This document shows positions 1 to 13,695 of a stretch of DNA of 64,000 bases, in pieces. The stretch covers positions 1 through 64,000 of the forward strand of contig JADWOT020001504.1 of NCBI GenBank assembly GCA_036345935.2. The letters are read 5' to 3'. The stretch is from Taenia hydatigena (lineage: Eukaryota; Platyhelminthes; Cestoda; Cyclophyllidea; Taeniidae). The translations under genes and the position numbers were made by a program. The notes beneath the pieces were generated by a model. That model was not told the DNA's origin. It did not search any database and saw only the letters and a list, made by a program, of their open reading frames with translations. Position 1 is the stretch's first letter; every line of letters starts with the position of its first letter.

Positions 1-1372
1 TTTTTCTAAATGGTCGTCTGACCGAATAACTTGCGGTCAGAAATTACCTGTTGCCACAGTCAATGGGCGAATAAGAGTTTCATTATCGGTTATTACTGAA
101 CTGCCTGCACACTGGTCACCTCACAAGGCTGGAGCACTCCCCACTCCATATCTAAGAGACTGCGTTTCGTGCGGTTGTGTGTGCGTGTGTGTGATGCATT
201 GTAGACGCCGATTTAACGGTATATCAGTCACGCACAGAAGTCCAACGAAGCTCATAGCTGATATCTATCTGCTCAATGGAATTTGATGAAATGCGAATAT
301 GTTTAGAGAAGACCTCCAGAAAATAGCGAGGGTTAGTGAATCATTACTGAATACTTGCCCACTGTGAGGACGACGTGACTCACCTAAATAATATGTGACA
401 GTAGCGTTTTTTTTATTTTGCAAAGTACGTCAGTAGCAGTCCCTACACATTCACTTTTTTCTAGTTGGCTACCGTGTGATAACCGATTAATTTTTACTAA
501 TCATGTAGCATTTCCGTCTCTATTCACTAGTCCCTAGGTGGAAGTGCCTGACACCATCTGGAGGGTTTGCAAGTAGGCGCCTCTGCTCCTCTGCATAAAT
601 TGGGCTTGTCTTTGCTTCTCGGACGTCACCTCCTCATCATGCATCAAACAACTTTGTTAAGGCTATGCTTTTGAGGTCTATTTCATTCGACCATTAAAAT
701 GTGAGGCAGTAAAAATGCTTTACTATGGCGTTTTGAGCAATATAACGCGCCTTCTCTTTAGCAGTAAGTCAGTAATTTAAACCAACATTAGATGGTCTTC
801 TTTCATTTACGCCTAAGAATGTTCGCTCGTTCTTTATTTTATCAAAGCGATGGCTTAGGTGGTTTTGCTTTACAATTGATTAAATCCTTTCATGACAAAT
901 AAGTTAAAATCCAAAAGCATAATCTGATCGTTTTCCTCCCATCCTTATTTCATGTTGCTATGTCGTTTTGAATGGTTCGATGCTGAAATGAAGCCTCATT
1001 AATCCCAGTTCTCTTAACGTGATTTTCGGTGCAGACTAAATGTCACTTCTAAACTGGGTATTTAGGAAGGCATTCTTAGTGATTAGGGCTACCTATCCCG
1101 TTACCTCTTTGACATCCCCTAAACCCCAAACCTAACCGCAACCCCACCTCACTCATGCACTCAAAAGTGGCGCAATATTAAAAGAATGGATGGTTTTTCA
1201 TGCACTGTCTGCATTTCCAGCCTAATTACACGCAAACAGAGGCCCCTAACTTGTTTTCAGAATGCCCTTTCTATGGTGAAGTTGGATCCTTTAAGTAGAC
1301 CTAGCGATTGGATTTAATGAATCAGCTAGTGTAATTTCCCGAATGCATACTTCGTCCTTTGGATAGATACGA
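1..1372. other. Noncoding stretch, nothing recognised
   Basis: No coding region, RNA gene or repeat copy was recognised. The only local feature is a short TG-rich run at about 175-194 in an otherwise mixed AT-rich sequence. Confidence 0.6.
175..194. repeat. Short imperfect TG microsatellite
   Basis: A 20-base stretch of alternating T and G broken by one C. It is too short to say more than that it is a simple repeat. Confidence 0.6.
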
Positions 1373-1445
1373 GTCCTGGTGGCCTAATGGAAAAGGCGTC
1401 AGTTTCCGGAGCCGAAGATTGCGGATTCGAGTCCCGCCCAGGATG
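1373..1445 (+). tRNA. tRNA-Arg (anticodon CCG), degenerate, possible pseudogene
   Basis: A 73-nt cloverleaf can be drawn. The acceptor stem GTCCTGG pairs with CCAGGAT through six Watson-Crick pairs and one G-U, followed by discriminator G. The D stem is GCCT/AGGC. The anticodon loop TTCCGGA gives CCG, which reads CGG (Arg), and the variable loop is AGATT. Two defects suggest decay. The anticodon stem has an A-C mismatch plus a G-U. The T stem closes with A-C where tRNAs have an almost invariant G53-C61, so the B box reads GATTCGAGTCC instead of GGTTCGAGTCC. A T5 run at about 1478-1482 could end Pol III transcription. The backbone resembles the tRNA-Arg(CCT) at 43 kb in this window. It may be a weakly functional gene or a recent pseudogene. 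Confidence 0.75.
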
Positions 1446-4400
1446 AATCTCTTTATTCTTGAAAAATGTATAACTTGTTTTTCTAGAGCACAACGCAGAT
1501 TTCAATAAATCATGCCTGCACTGACATGAGGAGACTTAAATATGCGACTGTTGCTCTTCTGCGCTTCACCCACACGTAAAATTAAGGAACGGTACAGAGT
1601 GTCAGAAGCTCTGTAGCATGATTTCAAGTAATTAGGCTTTCATCGTTTGGTTTACTTAGAGTGACAGCTCATAGATTTGCCTACACTCCATCCCACATAG
1701 TTTTTGCTTATGGCCAAATGTTGTTGGGCATAGTTTTAAATATGTCAAAGTAAAGTCCCTTGAACTACCCGGTACATTAGGGCGTCTTCTTTGATAAGCA
1801 TTTTTTCATTCTTTACAGAAAAAGAACTAAGTTTAACTAATAGCTTACCACTTGGGACGTATAACGAGGAATCAACTTAACTGCCGTGGATTTTAGCAGG
1901 AAGCCTCTGATGCTCAAGGTTTTGGCCAACCACACGACGACAACTGATCTGCGTTGCAATCATATGTCTGGTTGAGAGTTGGTCTAGGAGGTGCCCCTGC
2001 CTACTCATTATATTCGCTGTAAGCTTTGTTGCAGAAGATCGCCCGTCTCGCCTTTCATTTGGCCATAATAGGTGCCTACACATAAAAGTTGGGCTCAGCG
2101 CCGTTCAGAAACATCATCCCATGCTTTGCACGTTTGGAATACGTGCACCAAGATTGATAGATTGTAATTTTAAGATGCACTTTATGTGAACACACATTAA
2201 TGGGCATATGAACGCATGCATAAGTGAAATTATGCCCCATTGCTTCATTAAAATCCTCCTCAAAATCAGCAATGCTGTTGGATATGCTAACTATACAACT
2301 TTTAAGAGGTCTGTTCAAAGGCAAAATCTATTTGACACAAACGAATTTTTGAAGCAGCTAACTGTAGTCTTAAATTATACGTTTCATTCTACTGAGACAA
2401 ACGTGTCTGAAACTGACTCTAATTCTATAAACTACCATGCGAGATTAATGACTCTTTCGTTGACAAAATACTTAAGACCAAATTATCCGTTCTGTCCAAA
2501 CACCCGTCTATCAGTCAATTTATCCGTCCGATTCTCCCTCATTTAATAACTCCTAACTTATGCAAGACTTATAATTCTGGTGGTGCTTGAAGACAAACGG
2601 ATCTGAACGTAAGTGCACAGCATATGCGGGCGAAGATTCCAATTGAATATGAGAGCTGCGGATGACCAAAGAAGACCTGAATGGTAATGTTTACCGTTCA
2701 AACAGGTGTTTTTTCTGCATCACATCAACCAAACCCAACACTAGCTGCAGCTGAGACGCAGAAGGATATCCATTGCTGGGGGATCGCAAAGAAGTGTTCG
2801 TGGAGTAGGCGACAGGTTGTGAGAAAAATGCGCCCTCTGGAGCAGCTGGAGATACCCCATCCCATACACGCCGCAGAGCTGAATGGAAGGATGACTAAGT
2901 TGCATGTGCAGATTGCTGCCCTTTGTCAGACTAATTCTCGATCCATTGGTTCCGTATTGCAATCACCCGTCTATCCATGCTTCTTCAATCGACATGCTCT
3001 GTTGTCTATTACTTGTTCATTAAACACTAATTTTAGTGTCAAACGTCAACCCAACTGTTCGTTTTTCCTCTACCTGGTAAAGCAGGTCTATTCTAGTTTT
3101 TCTGTAATACTTTTGATTTACTCGTACTCTAAGTTTGCTCTAGTTGGTATTAATCGCATGATAGACCCAGTTGCGTCTAGTATTTAGAACGTTTAGTAAT
3201 TGCCAACTCATCCAGCCAGCTTTCATCCATTTGCCCAATCCTTTGGATCTACGAAAGAATCAGTCCTTCACTTTATTTGTGTCAACTGATAGCGAGGGAA
3301 TACTTATTGAAAATTTGTATTATTACCTCAACCCTTTTGTCTTCATCTGTTTTTTTGTGCATTGGAAGCTCATAAGCATCCTTTCTTCCGAACAAATTGT
3401 AGCAAATGATTTTTAACGGAATGACAGATTTCCAGAGCCTTTTCTCTTCTTACCACTAGTGCATTTGCATTTGTCGATATTTTGTTGCCTGTTTTGGACG
3501 ATTCGTGTCTTGTTTTCCACAACACCTGGCCACATCTGTAGGTAAATAGACTACAGCAGTCGCCAAAATGGGGCTAGAGCACGTTTGAAAATGTTTGACA
3601 CACAGCACACACGCACAAGTGCACATGCATGAGCGCTTCCTCACGCGCATACGCAAGTCAGTAATGTGCATACATCCATCTATTTTTGACGGTTTCGTGA
3701 CAAAGGAGTAAAGATTACAGCCCAGAGGAGCACGACGATATGATATCAGATTTCAGAGATGCAGCTGCTTGTAGGTGGAGATTCGACGAGGCAATGGTAA
3801 TGAAGAGGTCAGCCAGAAGTGTGGGGTGGGCTGACTCGCCTGCTGAGGTGGTGAGTAGAGTATGCATAAATTTATGTGATCATGTAAGGGTGATACAAAG
3901 GCGATGAGAGGGGATAAGAAAAAGGGAAGGGGTGGAAGAGAGAGAATCAGACAAGATGTAGAATAGCAGCGTAAGGGATAAGGTGCGATGGGGAGTATTG
4001 ACTGGCGTTCATGTAGTGTGGGGGAAGCAAGTAGAGGGCCACTAAAAGCCTTGGATTAGGCGGTTGAACGCATACGCAGGTGTCTCGTGTTGCATTGCCT
4101 TGAGGGTTGGTCCGTTAAGGGATACCAAGGCAGAAGGGACAAAGGAAAGTGGGTGTAGGTGTCGTATCCACCAGGTAAACGTGCGCGTTGCTGGTGCAGA
4201 TGCGTATGCGGAGATAAATGGGTGAGGTGAGTGATTCCTCGCATTGCATTACCTCTCGGCCCGGAACAGCATAGCTTATCAAGGGGGAAAAGAGCAGGAA
4301 TGGAAGTGCACATGTAGCCACATCGGCCGTAAGTGGGCAGATGTCATTAACTCTGCGCAAGGGATGTAATCTGGAGATATTTATTGTAACCAGAGATAAC

Positions 4401-6610
4401 CAGTGATGTTGGCAGTGATGGTGTAGGGACTAAAGATGGTGCGAATGCAGAAAACTACGTTGAAGGGGTGCCTCACAAATTGGGCAAAGGTTGAAGCGGT
4501 TGGTGGGTTAGCAAAATCCCATGGGCAGTAGCACAAAGATGGTGAGAAAGGGGGCGAAATCTACTGGCAAGAAACATTTACCGCAAAGTTTTTATCAAAT
4601 GAAAGTATGGGGCTCCGATTTTGTGCTCTTTATGGTATTTTTAATCAAACCAAGTTTTTTGAAATCTTGATTAAGAACCAAATAAATCCATTCGAGTTGT
4701 AGTAAAAATTAAGACCTCTTAAATGTAATGCGCTTTGATTAAATCGACAACACCAGCTTCAAACTGCTCAGCCCATTAAATCGCAAGGCATGCGGGAAGG
4801 CTTAACATAAAGCTGGTTTTAAATGAATTAAGAGGTTGGGTAAAGAGTACCGCATCGATACTAGTGTATTTGCCTTACAAGCCTCAACAAGTAATGACAA
4901 CCAGTTCTATTCGAAATCGCGCAAACTCTTCCAAACATCAGGTGCATTTGCAGACCTTTTGCGATTTGGCTACATTAAATGCACAGGTATGTCGTCCGAA
5001 TTTAAGAATCGGATCCATTAAAAATGTCCAACAAAGTGGAATAATCTGTATATCGTAGACACACTTTAGTTTCGAGTCCACCTCTGTTCATTTGCAAGAT
5101 AAATTTGCCAAGCAACTTTTGTTTCTTAGCAACTACATTGCAATGGTTTTATTACAGAAAGGCGTGGTTTCAATGAAAAGGTTTGATCACTACCCTAACA
5201 TCACTTCATGTCTATCCAACTGACACAACAGATGAGTAGTCACAAATGCATAGTATCTAGCAAAAATACCAAAGTCGTCGCAATCAACGCGTGTAATGCA
5301 CGTTTTTACCAAACTGTTGGTCATAGTTGAATGAAAAAGACACACGATTACTCCGACCTTCCATTTTGGTGCCTGATAAATCAGTAGAACACTTCTTTCA
5401 ATCAAAGCAACTACGAGGTAATAATTTTAATTGCACATATGTTAAAATATAGGTCTCTAAAACACCATTTGACTAACTTCTTTCTGCCAAATAACTTTTT
5501 GACCGGAAGAGGTATAAATAAAATTTTACAAATAGCTTTGGAGCTAGAATCAGCAAAAGCCGGCGAATAGCAGCAAACATTGCTCAGTTTTCGGCTAACC
5601 AATACTCCTCGGCACTTTAATCGTATTTGAGATTAGAAACGGTTCGGACTAGCACATTTCTCTTCAGATTAAAACCAGGACAAGTATTCTTTACCAAGAT
5701 GGCACCCTTCGTATGTCACCACTGCTCTACGCCGCTAAAGACCGCCATCCTTTGCCTAGCGCACCTGTTTCACGCGCATGGAGGTACGCGTCGTTCACTT
5801 TTATAATGCTCCTTTTCATTTGCATTCAAACCTGTGCATGCTAATGCACACGCGCAAAGGCGTGCATGTTTGTACTTGGTAATCTGCACGTCTATGCATA
5901 AGAATTGTCGGTAAGACTGCCAATAGTTAAAGCGCTTCGAGTGAACTGACTCTTGCTTTAATCTGGAAATCAAGGACTCGCTCAATAAGTAGTGAAATAA
6001 GGAGAGTTCTTGTTGATGTCAGATTTCAATGGTACGTTTTCTGTGTGTCGTGGCCATCGGAGGACATTTTATCTGTAAGAGCTCCTTTTGACGCCAGTGA
6101 TATTTAGGTTGGTAGGATAGAATTTACAACAAGGCAGTCTGTGCAGATAATCATTTGGAAGAAGAGGACTTGTCAGAAACGCTTGGCATGAGGTTCACCA
6201 GATTCTAGCTGATGCGCAATTTCGTCGCACTTGGAAGTCATTTAATGCAGATGCTACGATCGGAAGCAGTAAAAGTGGCAGCCGCAGACACAAGCTATGG
6301 TATATCCGAAATTCTAGATGAATGCGAATAAAAGGAGTGAGGTGTGAATGGCGCAATGAAGCGTTGTGCTGACTAGATAAAAAAATGCAAATAGCTACTT
6401 AAAAAAGAAGGAAGAGAATGGGAAAGTGGATAAAGAAGTGATGAAGGAGGAGGTGCACGAGGTGAGTGATGGTTCTCTTGTTGACCTCAAGACATAGCCG
6501 CATGAAAACAAGTATGGCAGATAGAAGGTGAGTCCCGTCCGCCTTTAATCGCCAAGTCCATCGCCAGTACGGTCAGTGACTCAAACCAATGCTGGGTTAA
6601 GGAAATACTG

Positions 6611-6634
6611 GCTTTTCATGTCAGCATGAAAAGC
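6611..6634. other. Short perfect hairpin
   Basis: A perfect 10-bp inverted repeat, GCTTTTCATG and CATGAAAAGC, with a 4-nt TCAG loop. It lies in noncoding, purine-rich sequence. No function is inferred. Confidence 0.5.
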
Positions 6635-9162
6635 AGGTGGGATCGTCTTTCTGGCCAATGAAACATCTCGACTATCGTGCCACTAAGGATATTAGTTATT
6701 GCACATGCTCACATGACCGGCATTGTGCGAAGGAGGAGGAAAATATCTGACGGCTAGGAGAAGGTGGGATATGCTCCATCTGAAGAGGGCGATGGCGTTT
6801 GTGTGCCACGAATGAATCTAAAGTCAGGAAGTTAAGTGAGAAGCTCGTTTTTCCCCAAATGACAGCAGAGGCGTTGCAGCGCATGTATCCAACGATGCGA
6901 TTCATGGGGTAAATAAAGAGCAAAAGGTGGCAAGGCGTTTGACCTCACTTGTGCGGTCAGCGAAGGAGATAGGTGATGACCTATGCTTTTACTCAGTTCT
7001 AGTGAACTCTCCCACTTTTCTTCGAGAGGAAGATCGCATTCGCCATTGCACACTTCCCGTCTTGCCATTTCTCTTCCTTATTTAGTGTTTGGCTGTAAAC
7101 TACGGGTGCATAGGGCAGCCAATTTGGCAATATCTTGGAGCATATACACGTCCGTCACCACCACATTCGTCTACCTGAGTCGTCAGTGCTCCTGCCAGGG
7201 CTATGGTCAGTAAAAATTGATCTTCATGAGGAAGACACTCACAGTAGTGGCACTGGGGTGGATATTAAGAGCGGGTTAGGAAACTTAAGGGTTGCAGCTC
7301 AGTCCTTAATCTGATGGTGCTCATGGCTTTATTTGCTTTTGATGGCGTCTATAATCTATCTCTTTCCCATAGTTCCTATGGAGGAAGTGAAGCACAACCA
7401 GAGTGGTGCAGTTCAAAAGGATCTGTGGCATTTGTATGCTATGGCAGATGGTCGGGTCTAGTCTAGCCCAGTCATGCATTATCCAACCTAGCCTAGTTCG
7501 GCTTTGCATGCTACAATCGGCAAGCATTCGTAGGCATGCAGTTGCTATCTTGTGCCTCTGTTACTGATTTTTTATCCTCAAGATGATTTATGAAATTGCA
7601 AAAAGAGGATCAAAGTGAGAATGAGACAAAGAGATGTGTGACTCAAACCTACACACAACAGCCGAATTCACGAGCGTAGGCTGTTGGTGAATGCATCTAA
7701 ATTCGTGCCCTCGAAGGCGGTTGACCCTAACCAGAGAAGCGGGTGGAGGTGATTCATTCTCCCCGGGGCAAAAAATTACATGTGCTGCGACGAGAGATGA
7801 AACGGTAGGAGAAGAGAGTAGACAGAAGAAAAATGGAACGAAATGAGATCGACAGGCAGAAATGTAAGAAGTCAAAATGCTACTAAGCCCTGATTTTTGC
7901 ACTTAGTTTGCAAATTGATTTGGGACGTTTCGCAGTGTGCTACTACTTTCTTCATTTCTTTAAGTATTCTATCCAAACATCTGCCTGCACGCAAACGCTG
8001 TAATGGTTACCAATAGAAGTTTATTAAGTATGATTTGGTATGAGCTTGGAGCTAGCGCGCTTAATATGGACACACAGACCGCTCTCAGAACATGGCTAAT
8101 TAGACATTACCATTTAAGTCAATAGTAGGCTGATGTGTGCAGACGAAGAAAGAAAATAAAGCGAAAAATTAAAGAGGGAAATAAAGAATTTTGCCATGAC
8201 TCACAGCTTATGCGAAGCCTGCTTTTACCTCACTCTTTAGTCTGTTAACGATTTTTACACGAAGAAGGAAGGGCTGATGAAGAATAATATGGAGCAAACT
8301 TACAAGGCAAACCATAAGAAAAAAGGCATTCAGGATGAATTGTATTGCAAACACGATGGTGTTTCAGAGCATGCGACCAGTAGTATGTCCTGCGTTAAGA
8401 GGATGAAGCATTCTCAGTGGCGTTTACGGAACCGATCAGAGAAAAGCTTCAACCTGGTGTCAGCGAGGCAGTTGAAAGGTAAGCTGACCACCGCAGCATT
8501 GGGCAAAGATTATTGGTACAATGGATCGTTGGTGCACCATACGGTACCATTTAAAGGAACTCGATAAACTGATCTCTTACTGCAGCCTCATTCCATCTGG
8601 TAATTTTTTCAACAAGCCGACTACTTTTCTTTATGTAGAGTGACTCCTTAGGAGTAAAAATACAAGTGCTGGAAGACATTCTCTCTATACCTCCCCTTCT
8701 CAACTCATAAATGAAACGGCAGGCCTGGACCCGAAGCCTTATTCATCGCGATGTATGAGCATATTGCTTAGTCAACACCATGTGGTTATTTTTCACAGGT
8801 AGCATCACTAACTTTATCCTGCTTCATTTTGATCTATATGCTTGCTTGAGCCTTATTAACCGACTTTCTGACTAGCACTCTGATCCTTATGCGGTACAAA
8901 CTCTAACATAGTCTTTTGATCCCTTCAGGCATATGACGGCTATACTCGCCACCACTTCATCGACTTGTGATAGTGTAGACAGAGGAAACTCTGACACGCC
9001 CTCCATTTTCACCGATCTTCAACAATGAGGCGATGCACGTGGTGATGTAAATGGGAAGAGAACCCGTTAATTTAATTTGACTTGGTCCAAGCTCCCTACA
9101 ATACCTTTTTGCGATCCCTGTAATTAATGCCTTAGCGCCGTGCACTTTTTACATTGTGTTAG

Positions 9163-9195
9163 ATGGACTTATCAGTCCATGCTTCGGCGTTTTTT
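9163..9195 (+). other. Hairpin followed by a T-run
   Basis: ATGGACT and AGTCCAT form a perfect 7-bp stem around a TATC loop, followed by GCTTCGGCG and then six Ts. The geometry resembles an intrinsic terminator or the end of a Pol III unit, but no transcription unit was recognised upstream. It is recorded as structure only. Confidence 0.35.
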
Positions 9196-12100
9196 AATTC
9201 TATCCTTTTAAAACGCAATTTAAAAAATGAAGGTGACAGCAGACAAACTGGCAATAAATGTGTCAGACGTCAGCGATAAACCAATCATCATGGTTAATTT
9301 TGAGTTTTATTGCTTTTCTTGTAAAATATGCACCAAATTTTCCTCTTCTTTGCAAATAAGTGAACAACCTTGATTTTCTCTACCAATGCGGTCACAAAAA
9401 CAACTTTATTCAGTATGCCGTCTCTGCCTTAAAGCTCATAACATATTCCGCGGCTATGTCCTTATTTTTGGCACTGCTTTTGTTCCACATTATGCAGTAT
9501 TTTTACCTCCCTTTCCTTATGTTTTAAGGAAAAATCACCCACATAAGTGAATAAACAAAGGATAGAAATCAACAAGAAGTGCAAGGCATGTCTAATATTG
9601 GGCCCTCATCTACTTAAAAGACATATAGCTGAGTGTGAGCACTGTAGTATCTGTTAAGAGACATGCTCTTTACTAAAATAGCTTTCCGCCAATGCGCAAC
9701 AGGCCATGCGATGCTCTGAATTGTCACCTTATAACAAGCACACATGCATTGTGACCAAAATATTAAGCTTTATTCCACTTCAATGCATGCTTTTCACTTT
9801 TCCTTATATCTAGGTAAATACAAGCACATACATTCATACCTATGTTAGTCTGCATGGATATGCATGCTTATGGGTTGTGATTTCGCTTCAGGTTATTAAT
9901 AAGAAATATCAAGTTAATCAGAACTCATTTTGATCCTAGTGACGGATACTTGAGGTGCTAGTGATCAAATCGTTTCATTCCAAATTTTAACCTGCAACTT
10001 CGTCGCATCACTTTATCATTTCATCCTACACATGTGTGCAATCATTTAAGTGACCTGTTTGCGCAAAGCGCAATTCGCCGGGCGTAACAGGGATCCCCTG
10101 GGCTGCATTTGTCATCGAAACAAAATAAGCAGATAGTTCGTGGTGGAGTTTGTAAAGCACTTAGCACTTAGTCTAATAATGACACTAAAGTACTCAAATC
10201 ACTTTATATACTATGCACGCAGAAGCAGGGAATATTCTAACCCGACTGTAATTTGACCGCTATCAAGTAGGGTTTAAAGCACAAATAGAGTAGTGACGGC
10301 CTATGCACATCACTGCAGCTTATTTTCTTGAATGAAATATGGGGCACAACTGTATTATAAAACAACAGGAAGGCAATGATTCACAAAAATGGGCTTTGCT
10401 GTTATTAAGAGATTATCCGGAACTCCCTTGAAGATTAATGAAGGCAGTGCTCGACTGAAATGCATTTCATGCATGATTTGGGGCTTGAAGTTGCCAACCG
10501 GGCCTGCAAACAGCTCACTCCGCTGCGGCCAACAGCGAAGAGTTAAATATGGCCTCTGTCCTATCTCAAGCTTCTTCCTTGGCATCCCCTTTATCAAACT
10601 TTAAAGCTAAGTTATCACAAAGTAATCAGTTGTGGAAGGAAAGCTCTCATGAGCCATCCGCTCTATCTGCCAAAAGAATTGACTGCTATGATTGGCGGAC
10701 TGAACACGCAATGAGGTACTCCGTAAGAGTTGGTTTAGTAGAGCCGTAGGCTAAATCTTTGTAGAACTCTTTTAGGTAGAACGCAAGAGGTCGCAAGTAT
10801 TTTGAACAGAAGTTATTATTATTGTGCTGACAAAAATGAATCGAAATTGCGCAATACTGAGTGAAACGTCAAAACAAGTAACTGGTGGTCAGTTGGCCAC
10901 GTTTTCTAGACTGAGGGGTGGGTAGTTCCAAATAAGAGGATTCGCAAAGGCAGGAATACCATTATACCACGGAAACGTATAGGCGCTACCATCCATTAGA
11001 TAAAAAGGCAAAGAAATGTTTAAGCGAAATAAGCACAGGTCTTGCTTTAACGAATTGCTTATTTTGCAGAGGTATTGCAAAAAGGAACAAAGATCAAAAT
11101 AACTCACATTAATGAAACTAAAGAACCCGTTACAAGAACGTGGATGCATAGGCGTCTAGCCCTATGCAAAAGTTTGAAAACGAACTTAAATCTAACACAT
11201 CGACAACGGTCCTCAGTTGAGCCTGTCGCATGATCTTTAAAATAATCGGGCATTATCAAGTTAAGAAATTGATATGCAGAGCTAAATGACCTAATAAAAT
11301 ATGGGCAGATGCATATTACCTATTTCAACTCTATCCTAATACCAGCAGGGTGCACAACCGCACACTATTTCATTTTGTTTAATCTTTAAAAGTGCTCACA
11401 CACATGTGCGAATGCGACTGATGGCGTGATGTCAAATCCCGAGATTGTTATGAACGCTTACCCACCCAATCGGTCAAATGATTGAGCAAATGGCATCGTT
11501 AACGACTTCTCCTTCCGTTGAGCGTGCGCTGATGCGATCTGGAGGTATGCTCCTCAGCACACCACTAAAAGGAGCAGGAGAACAAATTTGCAATCGCAAC
11601 CACGCCATGTCTAGCAAATGGCAACAATGATGTTAATTGCGTATTCGAAGCACTTTGAAAAAGGCAAATAAATCTGTTGACGTGGTCGACCGTTACTTAT
11701 GCCTTCATTCAACGCAACTTTTGATAGTTTGAAACAACACTATTTCGTTGCAGCAGTGTTCAAACTAAAAATACCTACATCAGGTGAGTCCGCATGTTTA
11801 AACTCGGAATAGGAAAAAAACCAAAGTACAGGCTTTTCTCAAAAATTCATAAAGAGAATTTTTCGCACACATTGTCGAGTTTTGCTGCGATGGGGGTGGT
11901 CTCTTAATCAGAGAATTTGAGTTTGCATTTAATTTTTTCAAGTAGAGTACTACGCGTTACCTCCTGGTAGAAAATTTTCATAACGTCAGAACATCGGTCT
12001 ATATTACGCCAACTAAGGGCAAAAAGAAGAAGAAAATGGCTAGATAAGCCCCTCCAACTAAAAATTGCATCTTCTAATTTATTCTAATGCTGCAGTAATT

Positions 12101-13556
12101 TAGAAGGACAACGAGAAAATCCATAGCCGTCTTATATTTTAATTCCTCAATTCAAGTGTCATAAAGCAATTGAGTGGGCAGAAATCTAAATCAGCGTGGC
12201 AAGAAGAGGAATCGGATCATAATCACGTATGCAGGAGGCTTTTCCTTGTTCTGCAATGGAATAAATGCACTTTTTATGGCGAAACTCCGAAAAAGCGAAA
12301 CAATTATATAAGCCGGCAAAAGAGAAAGGAAGAGAAAGGGACTTTGCGCCTTGCTAAGTAAGCAAGCAAATATGCTCTCATGGCACCCTTGTTTTTCGGT
12401 AAAGGCACCCAAGGGCAAAAAGCCAATCTAAACCTAATGCTAGAGCGGCTGCTAGACGCAGAAATGGCCTTAAAAGCAAACCGTGCCATTACTTGTAATC
12501 TGCTGAACCTTCCCGTTGTGATACTTCCTTCCATTGGGCTAATGAATTCTTTAGCAACTCCATCACCATCAAAACAGACGCTCACATAGTCTTGAATAGC
12601 ACTTTATAAGCAGCCAGAGAAACAGAAACCAAAACGGGTTTATGCCTATAAATTTCTAGAGGGGGCCACAGAAATTAGTGCCACTTTGCGGTGATTGTTA
12701 AAAATTTCTCCTCTTGCTTGTGCATGCAGGATAAATGCAGACAAAGCACGTAAGTAGGTCTCGCTTCTAACGGCTCCTATCCGTTAAGCTTCCTGTCTTT
12801 AAAAAGTGTGGCAATCAAAGTGCACAAAATTTAATGCTTCTGGCTAAAAATTGTGTAACATTATGCTTGATTTAAAAACGGATTACTAAGCCATCGTCGA
12901 TGGTATTGGCTAACCTAATAAGCCAAGGAGGAGCAGGACCGCAAATAAGTGAACAAGCGTTTATAAGGCTTTGCGATTTGAAAATTGGCTGCTAATATTT
13001 TCAATAGTAGAGATTGATGCCATGAGTTAAGGTTGAAAGCGGGCCCATGACATCTCCTCTACTGCAATCGCCTCTAGACAAGTAAGTGGCACTAGCGCGA
13101 GGGGAATACAAAGCTAATTAAAATTACAAGAGTAGGATGCTAGAGTTGCAACCTTGGGTCTTTATGTAGGCCTCCGTGACATTACCACAAGAATCATTCC
13201 TAATGTCAGGATTTGTCACAACACAGCTGAAGGGAGGAAACAGGCCACGCATGACCATTGTCTCTAAATCCCCGAATTCATTGCTGCTTGGGCAGAATAG
13301 CAGGACTAATCGACTTCAGTGGAGAAGATGCCAGCGAATGACTTCAGTTTATAAACAAGTTAGCGATCTGCGATACGTCAAGTCAAACTATTCTTCTGTC
13401 ATTAAAGAAAGCATTTGAATTCGCGTGTGTCTGATGGAGAGCTAGGCATAAATGGCGACCTCTATATTTGAATCTTCTCTATAACTTGACGAAAAGCCAG
13501 TCAGTACAGTCTTTTAAGTTAAATGGGAATGGTCTTTGTTGCTATGCATTTTTCAG

Positions 13557-13695
13557 GTCGGGCCAAAGTTTACGGTCCACTTGAGCAGCAATAGCAGCAA
13601 GACATCAATGCATTGTTGGATGGAAGATGTATTAGTGAGATCCTTCGAGATGGCGAAACCGATGCTGACAGAAGAGGCTGAATTTTCTCCCATGG
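13557..13695 (+). CDS. Candidate internal exon, unidentified protein
   Basis: This frame is open from a strong acceptor (T-rich tract ending in TTTTTCAG at 13549-13556) to a good donor (GTGAGA from 13696). Read in phase 0 it encodes about 46 residues starting VGPKFTVHL and ending in an acidic stretch containing EEAEFSP; it ends in phase 1. I do not recognise a domain. The splice signals are the main support. A frame this long with both signals can arise by chance in intronic or intergenic DNA, so this stays a candidate. If real, it could belong to an upstream exon set of the CELF-like gene 12 kb further on, but nothing in its sequence links the two. Confidence 0.22.

Larger units (their letters stand above)
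1446..13556. other. Long noncoding region, no gene recognised
   Basis: About 12 kb with only short chance-length open frames and no recognisable protein family. It includes purine-rich plus-strand tracts at about 3780-4560, 6380-6990 and 7590-7880, a CA-rich patch near 3600-3632, a 10-bp perfect hairpin at 6611-6634, and a 7-bp hairpin followed by T6 near 9163-9195. I see no other structure in it. Confidence 0.5.

Noticed and set aside
9620..9660. TGTAGTATCTGTT preceded by TAGCTGAG, as in U2 snRNA
   Set aside because: Only about 13 contiguous bases match. The U2 5' end, branch-point region and Sm site around it are absent.
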